From Liolophura sinensis (taxonomy: Eukaryota; Mollusca; Polyplacophora; Chitonida; Chitonidae): 64,000 nt of DNA. The notes beneath the pieces were generated by a model. It was given only the letters and a program-made list of their open reading frames with translations, was not told the origin of the DNA and made no database searches. Location of the stretch: the NCBI RefSeq assembly GCF_032854445.1, contig NW_027018076.1:27536-91535 (forward strand), given 5' to 3'. Position numbers and translations under genes: made by a program. Shown here piece after piece: positions 35,641 through 50,460 of this stretch (positions are counted from its first letter, which is position 1; the number at the start of each line of letters is the position of its first letter).

Positions 35641-38600
35641 TGGGCTAAGCCCATTTATCTCACCCAGCAATTGTCTTACTTCTAAGTCCAAGACAATCTC
35701 AATGTCTTTATCTACGTGTAGAAAAACCACACCATTTGTACATAAAAAACACAAAGTACTAGATACAGTCTGCTGTAAAAAGTACAATTGAACACTGACC
35801 CACATTAATAAGGTGCCAAAAGATGCGGAATTGGGCCAGGCATCGGCAGCTGTTTAAAAAATTGCAAATTTCCCTGGTTTCCATGGAGTAAGAGCCGTTT
35901 CTAGGCACGTGATGTTGTCATCAATGATCATTCAATTGTCGCTACAGCCAAAAGTATTGGTCGGAGAGCAACGCGGTTTGCACCATTCGATTTCTCGTCA
36001 CAAAATACGTCGGATTAGCCTCTTACCAGGAGCACTGGAACAGTTTTTCCACTTTTGCATTTTTCCCTGGGCTTTTTGTTAATTGAAATCGGCTACACTG
36101 TACTATCTACCATCGCGACTGGTCATTACTATATTCAACTTTTGACTATAAGTTATGTGCCCTTTGGTACCCCAGAAGACGTCAAATCTTTGGGCTAAGC
36201 CCATTTAACTCACCCAGCAATTGTCTTACTTCTAAGTCCAAGACAATCTCAATGTCTTTATCTACGTGTAGAAAAACCACACCATTTGTACATAAAAAAC
36301 AAAAATTAATAGATACAGTCTGCTGTTAAAAGTACAATTGAACACTGACCCACATCAATAAGGTGCCAAAAGATGCGGAATTGGGCCAGGCATCGGCAGC
36401 TGTTTAAAAAATTGCAAATTTCCCTGGTTTCCATGGAGTAAGAGCCGTTTCTAGGCACGTGATGTTGTCATCAATGATCATTCAATTGTCGCTACAGCCA
36501 AAAGTATTGGTCGGAGAGCAACGCGGTTTGCACCATTCGATTTCTGGTCACAAAATACGTCGGATTAGCTCCTTACCAGCAGCACTGGAACAGTTTTTCC
36601 ACTTTTGCATTTTTGCCTGGTCTTTTTGTTAATTGAAATCGGCTACACTGTACTATGTACCATCGCGACTGGTCATTACTATATTCAACTTTTGACTATA
36701 AGTTATGTGCCCTTTGGTAGCCCAGAAGACGTCAAATCTTTGGGCTAAGCCCATTTAATTCACCCAGCAATTGTCTTATTTCTAAGTCCAAGACAATCTC
36801 AATGTCTATATCTACGTGTTCAAAAAACCTCACCATTTGTACATAAAAAACACAAAGTACTAGATACAGTCTGCTGTAAAAAGTACAATTGAACACTGAC
36901 CCACATCAATAAGGTGCCAAAAGATGCGGAATCGGGCCAGGCATCGGCAGCTGTTTAAAAAATTGCAAATTTCCCTGGTTTCCATGGAGTGAGAGTTGTT
37001 GCTGGGCACGTGATTTTGTCATCAATGATCATTCAATTGTCGCTACAGCCAAAAGTATTAGTCGGAGAGCAACGCGGTTTGCACCAATCGATTTCGCGTC
37101 AAAAAATACGTCGGATTAGCTCCTTACCAGCAGTACTGGAACAGTTTTTCCATTTTTCCCTAGTCTTTTTGTTAATTGAAATCGGCTACACTGTAGTATC
37201 TACCATCGCGACTGGTCATTACTATATTCAACTTTTGACTATAAGTTATGAGCCCTTTGGTAGCCCAGAAGACGTCAAATCTTTGGGCTCAGCCCATTTA
37301 ACTCACCCAGCAATTGTCTTATTTCTAGGTCGAAGACAATCTCAATGTCTATATCTACGTGTTTAAAAAACCTCACCATTTGTACATAAAAAACACAAAG
37401 TACTAGATACAGTCTGCTGTAAAAAGTACAATTGAACACTGACCCATATTAATAAGGTGCCAAAAGATGCGGAATTGGGCCAGGCATCGGCAGCTGTTTA
37501 AAAAATTGCAAATTTCCCTGGTTTCCATGGAGTAAGAGCCGTTTCTAGGCACGTGATGTTGTCATCAATGATCATTCAATTGTCGCTACAGCCAAAAGTA
37601 TTGGTCGGAGAGCAACGCGGTTTACACCATTCGATTTCTCGTCACAAAATACGTCGGATTAGCCTCTTACCAGGAGCACTGGAACAGTTTTTCCACTTTT
37701 GCATTTTTGCCTGGTCTTTTTGTTAATTGAAATCGGCTACACTGTACTATCTACCATCGCGACTGGTCATTACTATATTCAACTTTTGACTATAAGTTAT
37801 GTGCCCTTTGGTACCCCAGAAGACGTCAAATCTTTGGGCTAAGCCCATTTAACTCACCCAGCAATTGTCTTACTTCTAAGTCCAAGACAATCTCAATGTC
37901 TTTATCTACGTGTAGAAAAACCACACCATTTGTACATAAAAAACAAAAATTAATAGATACAGTCTGCTGTTAAAAGTACAATTGAACACTGACCCACATC
38001 AATAAGGTGCCAAAAGATGCGGTATTGGGCCAGGCATCGGCAGCTGTTTAAAAAATTGCAAATTTCCCTGGTTTCCATGGAGTAAGAGCCGTTTCTAGGC
38101 ACGTGATGTTGTCATCAATGATCATTCAATTGTCGCTACAGCCAAAAGTATTAGTCGGAGAGCAACGCGGTTTGCACCAATCGATTTCTCGTCAAAAAAT
38201 ACGTCGGATTAGCTCCTTACCAGCAGCACTGGAACAGTTTTTCCATTTTTCCCTAGTCTTTTTGTTAATTGAAATCGGCTACACTGTACTATCTACCATC
38301 GCGACTGGTCATTACTATATTCAACTTTTGACTATAAGTTATGAGCCCTTTGGTAGCCCAGAAGACGTCAAATCTTTGGGCTAAGCCCATTTAACTCACC
38401 CAGCAATTGTCTTACTTCTAAGTCCAAGACAATCTCAATGTCTTTATCTACGTGTAGAAAAACCACACCATTTGTACATAAAAAACACAAAGTACTAGAT
38501 ACAGTCTGCTGTAAAAAGTACAATTGAACACTGACCCACATTAATAAGGTGCCAAAAGATGCGGAATTGGGCCAGGCATCGGCAGCTGTTTAAAAAATTG

Positions 38601-41600
38601 CAAATTTCCCTGGTTTCCATGGAGTAAGAGCCGTTTCTAGGCACGTGATGTTGTCATCAATGATCATTCAATTGTCGCTACAGCCAAAAGTATTGGTCGG
38701 AGAGCAACGCGGTTTGCACCATTCGATTTCTCGTCACAAAATACGTCGGATTAGCCTCTTACCAGGAGCACTGGAACAGTTTTTCCACTTTTGCATTTTT
38801 CCCTGGGCTTTTTGTTAATTGAAATCGGCTACACTGTACTATCTACCATCGCGACTGGTCATTACTATATTCAACTTTTGACTATAAGTTATGTGCCCTT
38901 TGGTAGCCCAGAAGACGTCAAATCTTTGGGCTAAGCCCATTTAACTCACCCAGCAATTGTCTTACTTCTAAGTCCAAGACAATCTCAATGTCTTTATCTA
39001 CGTGTAGAAAAACCACACCATTTGTACATAAAAAACACAAAGTACTAGATACAGTCTGCTGTAAAAAGTACAATTGAACACTGACCCACATTAATAAGGT
39101 GCCAAAAGATGCGGAATTGGGCCAGGCATCGGCAGCTGTTTAAAAAATTGCAAATTTCCCTGGTTTCCATGGAGTAAGAGCCGTTTCTAGGCACGTGATG
39201 TTGTCATCAATGATCATTCAATTGTCGCTACAGCCAAAAGTATTGGTCGGAGAGCAACGCGGTTTGCACCATTCGATTTCTCGTCACAAAATACGTCGGA
39301 TTAGCCTCTTACCAGGAGCACTGGAACAGTTTTTCCACTTTTGCATTTTTCCCTGGGCTTTTTGTTAATTGAAATCGGCTACACTGTACTATCTACCATC
39401 GCGACTGGTCATTACTATATTCAACTTTTGACTATAAGTTATGTGCCCTTTGGTACCCCAGAAGACGTCAAATCTTTGGGCTAAGCCCATTTAACTCACC
39501 CAGCAATTGTCTTACTTCTAAGTCCAAGACAATCTCAATGTCTTTATCTACGTGTAGAAAAACCACACCATTTGTACATAAAAAACAAAAATTAATAGAT
39601 ACAGTCTGCTGTAAAAAGTACAATTGAACACTGACCCACATCAATAAGGTGCCAAAAGATGCGGAATTGGGCCAGGCATCGGCAGCTGTTTAAAAAATTG
39701 CAAATTTCCCTGGTTTCCATGGAGTAAGAGCCGTTTCTAGGCACGTGATGTTGTCATCAATGATCATTCAATTGTCGCTACAGCCAAAAGTATTGGTCGG
39801 AGAGCAACGCGGTTTGCACCATTCGATTTCTGGTCACAAAATACGTCGGATTAGCTCCTTACCAGCAGCACTGGAACAGTTTTTCCACTTTTGCATTTTT
39901 GCCTGGTCTTTTTGTTAATTGAAATCGGCTACACTGTACTATGTACCATCGCGACTGGTCATTACTATATTCAACTTTTGACTATAAGTTATGTGCCCTT
40001 TGGTAGCCCAGAAGACGTCAAATCTTTGGGCTAAGCCCATTTAATTCACCCAGCAATTGTCTTATTTCTAAGTCCAAGACAATCTCAATGTCTATATCTA
40101 CGTGTTCAAAAAACCTCACCATTTGTACATAAAAAACACAAAGTACTAGATACAGTCTGCTGTAAAAAGTACAATTGAACACTGACCCACATCAATAAGG
40201 TGCCAAAAGATGCGGAATTGGGCCAGGCATCGGCAGCTGTTTAAAAAATTGCAAATTTCCCTGGTTTCCATGGAGTGAGAGTTGTTGCTGGGCACGTGAT
40301 TTTGTCATCAATGATCATTCAATTGTCGCTACAGCCAAAAGTATTAGTCGGAGAGCAACGCGGTTTGCACCAATCGATTTCGCGTCAAAAAATACGTCGG
40401 ATTAGCTCCTTACCAGCAGTACTGGAACAGTTTTTCCATTTTTCCCTAGTCTTTTTGTTAATTGAAATCGGCTACACTGTAGTATCTACCATCGCGACTG
40501 GTCATTACTATATTCAACTTTTGACTATAAGTTATGAGCCCTTTGGTAGCCCAGAAGACGTCAAATCTTTGGGCTCAGCCCATTTAACTCACCCAGCAAT
40601 TGTCTTATTTCTAGGTCGAAGACAATCTCAAAGTCTATATCTACGTGTTTAAAAAACCTCACCATTTGTACATAAAAAACACAAAGTACTAGATACAGTC
40701 TGCTGTAAAAAGTACAATTGAACACTGACCCATATTAATAAGGTGCCAAAAGATGCGGAATTGGGCCAGGCATCGGCAGCTGTTTAAAAAATTGCAAATT
40801 TCCCTGGTTTCCATGGAGTAAGAGCCGTTTCTAGGCACGTGATGTTGTCATCAATGATCATTCAATTGTCGCTACAGCCAAAAGTATTGGTCGGAGAGCA
40901 ACGCGGTTTACACCATTCGATTTCTCGTCACAAAATACGTCGGATTAGCCTCTTACCAGGAGCACTGGAACAGTTTTTCCACTTTTGCATTTTTGCCTGG
41001 TCTTTTTGTTAATTGAAATCGGCTACACTGTACTATCTACCATCGCGACTGGTCATTACTATATTCAACTTTTGACTATAAGTTATGTGCCCTTTGGTAC
41101 CCCAGAAGACGTCAAATCTTTGGGCTAAGCCCATTTAACTCACCCAGCAATTGTCTTACTTCTAAGTCCAAGACAATCTCAATGTCTTTATCTACGTGTA
41201 GAAAAACCACACCATTTGTACATAAAAAACAAAAATTAATAGATACAGTCTGCTGTTAAAAGTACAATTGAACACTGACCCACATCAATAAGGTGCCAAA
41301 AGATGCGGAATTGGGCCAGGCATCGGCAGCTGTTTAAAAAATTGCAAATTTCCCTGGTTTCCATGGAGTAAGAGCCGTTTCTAGGCACGTGATGTTGTCA
41401 TCAATGATCATTCAATTGTCGCTACAGCCAAAAGTATTAGTCGGAGAGCAACGCGGTTTGCACCAATCGATTTCTCGTCAAAAAATACGTCGGATTAGCT
41501 CCTTACCAGCAGCACTGGAACAGTTTTTCCATTTTTCCCTAGTCTTTTTGTTAATTGAAATCGGCTACACTGTACTATCTACCATCGCGACTGGTCATTA

Positions 41601-41930
41601 CTATATTCAACTTTTGACTATAAGTTATGAGCCCTTTGGTAGCCCAGAAGACGTCAAATCTTTGGGCTAAGCCCATTTAACTCACCCAGCAATTGTCTTA
41701 CTTCTAAGTCCAAGACAATCTCAATGTCTTTATCTACCTGTAGAAAAACCACACCATTTGTACATAAAAAACACAAAGTACTAGATACAGTCTGCTGTAA
41801 AAAGTACAATTGAACACTGACCCACATTAATAAGGTGCCAAAAGATGCGGAATTGGGCCAGGCATCGGCAGCTGTTTAAAAAATTGCAAATTTCCCTGGT
41901 TTCCATGGAGTAAGAGCCGTTTCTAGGCAC
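35641..41930 (+). repeat. Nested 3.29 kb six-monomer duplication in mega-HOR copy 2
   Basis: This corresponds to the pair in copy 1. S monomers at 36,989 and 40,275 and chimeric monomers at 38,103 and 41,389 are each 3,286 bp apart. The distinguishing marks are inherited: CAAAGTCTATATC occurs only in the second member (40,630), GCGGTATTGG only in the first (38,020), and ACCTGTAGAAA only in the second (41,737). Inheritance of member-specific marks shows the order of events: 3.29 kb first, 14.8 kb later. Confidence 0.88.
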
Positions 41931-44900
41931 GTGATGTTGTCATCAATGATCATTCAATTGTCGCTACAGCCAAAAGTATTGGTCGGAGAGCAACGCGGTT
42001 TGCACCATTCGATTTCTCGTCACAAAATACGTCGGATTAGCCTCTTACCAGGAGCACTGGAACAGTTTTTCCACTTTTGCATTTTTGCCTGGTCTTTTTG
42101 TTAATTGAAGTCGGCTACACTGTACTATCTACCATCGCGACTGGTCATTACTATATTCAACTTTTGACTATAAGTTATGTGCCCTTTGGTACCCCAGAAG
42201 ACGTCAAATCTTTGGGCTAAGCCCATTTAACTCACCCAGCAATTGTCTTACTTCTAAGTCCAAGACAATCTCAATGTCTTTATCTACGTGTAGAAAAACC
42301 ACACCATTTGTACATAAAAAACAAAAATTAATAGATACAGTCTGCTGTTAAAAGTACAATTGAACACTGACCCACATCAATAAGGTGCCAAAAGATGCGG
42401 AATTGGGCCAGGCATCGGCAGCTGTTTAAAAAATTGCAAATTTCCCTGGTTTCCATGGAGTAAGAGCCGTTTCTAGGCACGTGATGTTGTCATCAATGAT
42501 CATTCAATTGTCGCTACAGCCAAAAGTATTGGTCGGAGAGCAACGCGGTTTGCACCATTCGATTTCTCGTCACAAAATACGTCGGATTAGCCTCTTACCA
42601 GGAGCACTGGAACAGTTTTTCCACTTTTGCATTTTTCCCTGGGCTTTTTGTTAATTGAAATCGGCTACACTGTACTATCTACCATCGCGACTGGTCATTA
42701 CTATATTCAACTTTTGACTATAAGTTATGTGCCCTTTGGTACCCCAGAAGACGTCAAATCTTTGGGCTAAGCCCATTTAACTCACCCAGCAATTGTCTTA
42801 CTTCTAAGTCCAAGACAATCTCAATGTCTTTATCTACGTGTAGAAAAACCACACCATTTGTACATAAAAAACAAAAATTAATAGATACAGTCTGCTGTTA
42901 AAAGTACAATTGAACACTGACCCACATCAATAAGGTGCCAAAAGATGCGGAATTGGGCCAGGCATCGGCAGCTGTTTAAAAAATTGCAAATTTCCCTGGT
43001 TTCCATGGAGTAAGAGCCGTTTCTAGGCACGTGATGTTGTCATCAATGATCATTCAATTGTCGCTACAGCCAAAAGTATTGGTCGGAGAGCAACGCGGTT
43101 TGCACCATTCGATTTCTCGTCACAAAATACGTCGGATTAGCTCCTTACCAGCAGCACTGGAACAGTTTTTCCACTTTTGCATTTTTGCCTGGTCTTTTTG
43201 TTAATTGAAATCGGCTACACTGTACTATGTACCATCGCGACTGGTCATTACTATATTCAACTTTTGACTATAAGTTATGTGCCCTTTGGTAGCCCAGAAG
43301 ACGTCAAATCTTTGGGCTAAGCCCATTTAATTCACCCAGCAATTGTCTTATTTCTAAGTCCAAGACAATCTCAATGTCTATATCTACGTGTTCAAAAAAC
43401 CTCACCATTTGTACATAAAAAACACAAAGTACTAGATACAGTCTGCTGTAAAAAGTACAATTGAACACTGACCCACATCAAAACGTGCCAAAAGATGCGG
43501 AATCGGGCCAGGCATCGGCAGCTGTTTAAAAAATTGCAAATTTCCCTGGTTTCCATGGAGTGAGAGTTGTTGCTGGGCACGTGATTTTGTCATCAATGAT
43601 CATTCAATTGTCGCTACAGCCAAAAGTATTAGTCGGAGAGCAACGCGGTTTGCACCAATCGATTTCTCGTCAAAAAATACGTCGGATTAGCTCCTTACCA
43701 GCAGTACTGGAACAGTTTTTCCATTTTTCCCTAGTCTTTTTGTTAATTGAAGTCGGCTACACTGTAGTATCTACCATCGCGACTGGTCATTACTATATTC
43801 AACTTTTGACTATAAGTTATGAGCCCTTTGATAGCCCAGAAGACGTCAAATCTTTGGGCTCAGCCCATTTAACTCACCCAGCAATTGTCTTACTTCTAAG
43901 TCCAAGACAATCTCAATGTCTTTATCTACGTGTAGAAAAACCACACCATTTGTACATAAAAAACACAAAGTACTAGATACAGTCTGCTGTAAAAAGTACA
44001 ATTGAACACTGACCCATATTAATAAGGTGCCAAAAGATGCGGAATTGGGCCAGGCATCGGCAGCTGTTTAAAAAATTGCAAATTTCCCTGGTTTCCATGG
44101 AGTAAGAGCCGTTTCTAGGCACGTGATGTTGTCATCAATGATCATTCAATTGTCGCTATAGCCAAAAGTATTGGTCGGAGAGCAACGCGGTTTACACCAT
44201 TCGATTTCTCGTCACAAAATACGTCGGATTAGCCTCTTACCAGGAGCACTGGAACAGTTTTTCCACTTTTGCATTTTTGCCTGGTCTTTTTGTTAATTGA
44301 AATCGGCTACACTGTACTATCTACCATCGCGACTGGTCATTACTATATTCAACTTTTGACTATAAGTTATGTGCCCTTTGGTAGCCCAGAAGACGTCAAA
44401 TCTTTGGGCTAAGCCCATTTATCTCACCCAGCAATTGTCTTACTTCTAAGTCCAAGACAATCTCAATGTCTTTATCTACGTGTAGAAAAACCACACCATT
44501 TGTACATAAAAAACACAAAGTACTAGATACAGTCTGCTGTAAAAAGTACAATTGAACACTGACCCACATTAATAAGGTGCCAAAAGATGCGGAATTGGGC
44601 CAGGCATCGGCAGCTGTTTAAAAAATTGCAAATTTCCCTGGTTTCCATGGAGTAAGAGCCGTTTCTAGGCACGTGATGTTGTCATCAATGATCATTCAAT
44701 TGTCGCTACAGCCAAAAGTATTGGTCGGAGAGCAACGCGGTTTGCACCATTCGATTTCTCGTCACAAAATACGTCGGATTAGCCTCTTACCAGGAGCACT
44801 GGAACAGTTTTTCCACTTTTGCATTTTTCCCTGGGCTTTTTGTTAATTGAAATCGGCTACACTGTACTATCTACCATCGCGACTGGTCATTACTATATTC

Positions 44901-47900
44901 AACTTTTGACTATAAGTTATGTGCCCTTTGGTACCCCAGAAGACGTCAAATCTTTGGGCTAAGCCCATTTAACTCACCCAGCAATTGTCTTACTTCTAAG
45001 TCCAAGACAATCTCAATGTCTTTATCTACGTGTAGAAAAACCACACCATTTGTACATAAAAAACAAAAATTAATAGATACAGTCTGCTGTTAAAAGTACA
45101 ATTGAACACTGACCCACATCAATAAGGTGCCAAAAGATGCGGAATTGGGCCAGGCATCGGCAGCTGTTTAAAAAATTGCAAATTTCCCTGGTTTCCATGG
45201 AGTAAGAGCCGTTTCTAGGCACGTGATGTTGTCATCAATGATCATTCAATTGTCGCTACAGCCAAAAGTATTAGTCGGAGAGCAACGCGGTTTGCACCAA
45301 TCGATTTCTCGTCAAAAAATACGTCGGATTAGCTCCTTACCAGCAGCACTGGAACAGTTTTTCCATTTTTCCCTAGTCTTTTTGTTAATTGAAATCGGCT
45401 ACACTGTACTATCTACCATCGCGACTGGTCATTACTATATTCAACTTTTGACTATAAGTTATGAGCCCTTTGGTAGCCCAGAAGACGTCAAATCTTTGGG
45501 CTAAGCCCATTTAACTCACCCAGCAATTGTCTTACTTCTAAGTCCAAGACAATCTCAATGTCTTTATCTACGTGTAGAAAAACCACACCATTTGTACATA
45601 AAAAACACAAAGTACTAGATACAGTCTGCTGTAAAAAGTACAATTGAACACTGACCCACATTAATAAGGTGCCAAAAGATGCGGAATTGGGCCAGGCATC
45701 GGCAGCTGTTTAAAAAATTGCAAATTTCCCTGGTTTCCATGGAGTAAGAGCCGTTTCTAGGCACGTGATGTTGTCATCAATGATCATTCAATTGTCGCTA
45801 CAGCCAAAAGTATTGGTCGGAGAGCAACGCGGTTTGCACCATTCGATTTCTCGTCACAAAATACGTCGGATTAGCCTCTTACCAGCAGCACTGGAACAGT
45901 TTTTCCACTTTTGCATTTTTCCCTGGGCTTTTTGTTAATTGAAATCGGCTACACTGTACTATCTACCATCGCGACTGGTCATTACTATATTCAACTTTTG
46001 ACTATAAGTTATGTGCCCTTTGGTACCCCAGAAGACGTCAAATCTTTGGGCTAAGCCCATTTAACTCACCCAGCAATTGTCTTACTTCTAAGTCCAAGAC
46101 AATCTCAATGTCTTTATCTACGTGTAGAAAAACCACACCATTTGTACATAAAAAACAAAAATTAATAGATACAGTCTGCTGTTAAAAGTACAATTGAACA
46201 CTGACCCACATCAATAAGGTGCCAAAAGATGCGGAATTGGGCCAGGCATCGGCAGCTGTTTAAAAAATTGCAAATTTCCCTGGTTTCCATGGAGTAAGAG
46301 CCGTTTCTAGGCACGTGATGTTGTCATCAATGATCATTCAATTGTCGCTACAGCCAAAAGTATTGGTCGGAGAGCAACGCGGTTTGCACCATTCGATTTC
46401 TCGTCACAAAATACGTCGGATTAGCCTCTTACCAGCAGCACTGGAACAGTTTTTCCACTTTTGCATTTTTGCCTGGTCTTTTTGTTAATTGAAATCGGCT
46501 ACAATGTACTATGTACCATCGCGACTAGTCATTACTATATTCAACTTTTGACTATAAGTTATGTGCCCTTTGGCACCCCAGAAGACGTCAAATCTTTGGG
46601 CTAAGCCCATTTAATTCACCCAGCAATTGTCTTATTTCTAGGTCGAAGACAATCTCAATGTCTATATCTACGTGTTTAAAAAACCTCACCATTTGTACAT
46701 AAAAAACACAAAGTACTAGATACAGTCTGCTGTAAAAAGTACAATTGAACACTGACCCACATTAATAAGGTGCCAAAAGATGCGGAATTGGGCCAGGCAT
46801 CGGCAGCTGTTTAAAAAATTGCAAATTTCCCTGGTTTCCATGGAGTAAGAGCCGTTTCTAGGCACGTGATGTTGTCATCAATGATCATTCAATTGTCGCT
46901 ACAGCCAAAAGTATTGGTCGGAGAGCAACGCGGTTTGCACCATTCGATTTCTCGTCACAAAATACGTCGGATTAGCCTCTTACCAGGAGCACTGGAACAG
47001 TTTTTCCACTTTTGCATTTTTCCCTGGGCTTTTTGTTAATTGAAATCGGCTACACTGTACTATCTACCATCGCGACTGGTCATTACTATATTCAACTTTT
47101 GACTATAAGTTATGTGCCCTTTGGTACCCCAGAAGACGTCAAATCTTTGGGCTAAGCCCATTTAACTCACCCAGCAATTGTCTTACTTCTAAGTCCAAGA
47201 CAATCTCAATGTCTTTATCTACGTGTAGAAAAACCACACCATTTGTACATAAAAAACAAAAACTAATAGATACAGTCTGCTGTTAAAAGTACAATTGAAC
47301 ACTGACCCACATCAATAAGGTGCCAAAAGATGCGGAATTGGGCCAGGCATCGGCAGCTGTTTAAAAAATTGCAAATTTCCCTGGTTTCCATGGAGTAAGA
47401 GCCGTTTCTAGGCACGTGATGTTGTCATCAATGATCATTCAATTGTCGCTACAGCCAAAAGTATTGGTCGGAGAGCAACGCAGTTTGCACCATTCGATTT
47501 CTCGTCACAAAATACGTCGGATTAGCCTCTTACCAGCAGCACTGGAACAGTTTTTCCACTTTTGCATTTTTGCCTGGTCTTTTTGTTAATTGAAATCGGC
47601 TACACTGTACTATGTACCATCGCGACTAGTCATTACTATATTCAACTTTTGACTATAAGTTATGTGCCCTTTGGCACCCCAGAAGACGTCAAATCTTTGG
47701 GCTAAGCCCATTTAATTCACCCAGCAATTGTCTTATTTCTAGGTCGAAGACAATCTCAATGTCTATATCTACGTGTTTAAAAAACCTCACCATTTGTACA
47801 TAAAAAACACAAAGTACTAGATACAGTCTGCTGTAAAAAGTACAATTGAACACTGACCCATATTAATAAGGTGCCAAAAGATGCGGAATTGGGCCAGGCA

Positions 47901-50460
47901 TCGGCAGCTGTTTAAAAAATTGCAAATTTCCCTGGTTTCCATGGAGTAAGAGCCGTTTCTAGGCACGTGATGTTGTCATCAATGATCATTCAATTGTCGC
48001 TACAGCCAAAAGTATTGGTTGGAGAGCAACGCGGTTTACACCATTCGATTTCTCGTCACAAAATACGTCGGATTAGCCTCTTACCAGGAGCACTGGAACA
48101 GTTTTTCCACTTTTGCATTTTTGCCTGGTCTTTTTGTTAATTGAAATCGGCTACACTGTACTATCTACCATCGCGACTGGTCATTACTATATTCAACTTT
48201 TGACTATAAGTTATGTGCCCTTTGGTAGCCCAGAAGACGTCAAATCTTTGGGCTAAGCCCATTTATCTCACCCAGCAATTGTCTTACTTCTAAGTCCAAG
48301 ACAATCTCAATGTCTTTATCTACGTGTAGAAAAACCACACCATTTGTACATAAAAAACACAAAGTACTAGATACAGTCTGCTGTAAAAAGTACAATTGAA
48401 CACTGACCCACATTAATAAGGTGCCAAAAGATGCGGAATTGGGCCAGGCATCGGCAGCTGTTTAAAAAATTGCAAATTTCCCTGGTTTCCATGGAGTAAG
48501 AGCCGTTTCTAGGCACGTGATGTTGTCATCAATGATCATTCAATTGTCGCTACAGCCAAAAGTATTAGTCGGAGAGCAACGCGGTTTGCACCAATCGATT
48601 TTTCGTCAAAAAATACGTCGGATTAGCTCCTTACCAGCAGCACTGGAACAGTTTTTCCATTTTTCCCTAGTCTTTTTGTTAATTGAAATCGGCTACACTG
48701 TACTATCTACCATCGCGACTGGTCATTACTATATTCAACTTTTGACTATAAGTTATGAGCCCTTTGGTAGCCCAGAAGACGTCAAATCTTTGGGCTAAGC
48801 CCATTTAACTCACCCAGCAATTGTCTTACTTCTAAGTCCAAGACAATCTCAATGTCTTTATCTACGTGTAGAAAAACCACACCATTTGTACATAAAAAAC
48901 ACAAAGTACTAGATACAGTCTGCTGTAAAAAGTACAATTGAACACTGACCCACATTAATAAGGTGCCAAAAGATGCGGAATTGGGCCAGGCATCGGCAGC
49001 TGTTTAAAAAATTGCAAATTTCCCTGGTTTCCATGGAGTAAGAGCCGTTTCTAGGCACGTGATGTTGTCATCAATGATCATTCAATTGTCGCTACAGCCA
49101 AAAGTATTGGTCGGAGAGCAACGCGGTTTGCACCATTCGATTTCTCGTCACAAAATACGTCGGATTAGCCTCTTACCAGGAGCACTGGAACAGTTTTTCC
49201 ACTTTTGCATTTTTCCCTGGGCTTTTTGTTAATTGAAATCGGCTACACTGTACTATCTACCATCGCGACTGGTCATTACTATATTCAACTTTTGACTATA
49301 AGTTTTGTGCCCTTTGGTACCCCAGAAGACGTCAAATCTTTGGGCTAAGCCCATTTAACTCACCCAGCAATTGTCTTACTTCTAAGTCCAAGACAATCTC
49401 AATGTCTTTATCTACGTGTAGAAAAACCACACCATTTGTACATAAAAAACAAAAATTAATAGATACAGTCTGCTGTTAAAAGTACAATTGAACACTGACC
49501 CACATCAATAAGGTGCCAAAAGATGCGGAATTGGGCCAGGCATCGGCAGCTGTTTAAAAAATTGCAAATTTCCCTGGTTTCCATGGAGTAAGAGCCGTTT
49601 CTAGGCACGTGATGTTGTCATCAATGATCATTCAATTGTAGCTACAGCCAAAAGTATTGGTCGGAGAGCAACGCGGTTTGCACCATTCGATTTCTCGTCA
49701 CAAAATACGTCGGATTAGCCTCTTACCAGCAGCACTGGAACAGTTTTTCCACTTTTGCATTTTTGCCTGGTCTTTTTGTTAATTGAAATCGGCTACACTG
49801 TACTATGTACCATCGCGACTAGTCATTACTATATTCAACTTTTGACTATAAGTTATGTGCCCTTTGGCACCCCAGAAGACGTCAAATCTTTGGGCTAAGC
49901 CCATTTAATTCACCCAGCAATTGTCTTATTTCTAGGTCGAAGACAATCTCAATGTCTATATCTACGTGTTTAAAAAACCTCACCATTTGTACATAAAAAA
50001 CACAAAGTACTAGATACAGTCTGCTGTAAAAAGTACAATTGAACACTGACCCATATTAATAAGGTGCCAAAAGATGCGGAATTGGGCCAGGCATCGGCAG
50101 CTGTTTAAAAAATTGCAAATTTCCCTGGTTTCCATGGAGTAAGAGCCGTTTCTAGGCACGTGATGTTGTCATCAATGATCATTCAATTGTCGCTACAGCC
50201 AAAAGTATTGGTCGGAGAGCAACGCGGTTTACACCATTCGATTTCTCGTCACAAAATACGTCGGATTAGCCTCTTACCAGGAGCACTGGAACAGTTTTTC
50301 CACTTTTGCATTTTTGCCTGGTCTTTTTGTTAATTGAAATCGGCTACACTGTACTATCTACCATCGCGACTGGTCATTACTATATTCAACTTTTGACTAT
50401 AAGTTATGTGCCCTTTGGTAGCCCAGAAGACGTCAAATCTTTGGGCTAAGCCCATTTATC
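35660..50460 (+). repeat. 14.8 kb mega-HOR, copy 2 (27 monomers)
   Basis: This is the second near-identical copy, about 14,801 bp long. Monomer subclasses follow copy 1 in order without a visible gap. Private changes include GAAGTCGGC (43,750), GCTATAGCC (44,157), CGCAGTTTGC (47,480) and AGTTTTGTGCC (49,302). The right boundary is marked by the same TTTATCTCACCC variant at 50,457 as at 35,656, showing re-entry into the unit. The two copies are far more alike (about 99.8-99.9% by eye) than any two neighbouring monomers. Confidence 0.93.
43560..43976 (+). other. Open frame of 138 codons in the mega-HOR copy 2 counterpart, probably not a gene
   Basis: This is the counterpart of the open frame at 28,755 but without the extra A, so it continues through GSAHLTHPAIV and ends KNTKY at TAG. 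It begins at GTG. It differs from copy 1 by EVG instead of EIG (GAAGTC at 43,750) before the frames diverge. The C-terminal segment (from LTHPAIV to KNTKY) also occurs alone in long monomers at 923-1,180, 3,123-3,380, 6,424-6,681 and 8,624-8,881, so it reflects repeat phase rather than a conserved protein. Confidence 0.75.

Larger units (their letters stand above)
20855..35659 (+). repeat. 14.8 kb mega-HOR, copy 1 (27 monomers)
   Basis: This block of about 27 monomers recurs at an offset of 14,805 bp. Matching landmarks are S sites 22,184/36,989, 25,470/40,275 and 28,755/43,560; chimeric sites 23,298/38,103, 26,584/41,389, 30,419/45,223 and 33,714/48,517; and the rare CATCAAAACGTGCC variant (28,672/43,477). 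Identity starts after TTTAACTCACCC (20,853) versus TTTATCTCACCC (35,658). Roughly 20 differences are visible by eye, many private to copy 1: GTATGGTCGG (23,886), CTCTTCAC (23,925), an extra C in GTACCCCCAG (24,655 and 31,220), CAGGTTTTTCC (29,452) and TTTGGCTAAG (30,150). It contains a nested 3.29 kb duplication. Confidence 0.93.
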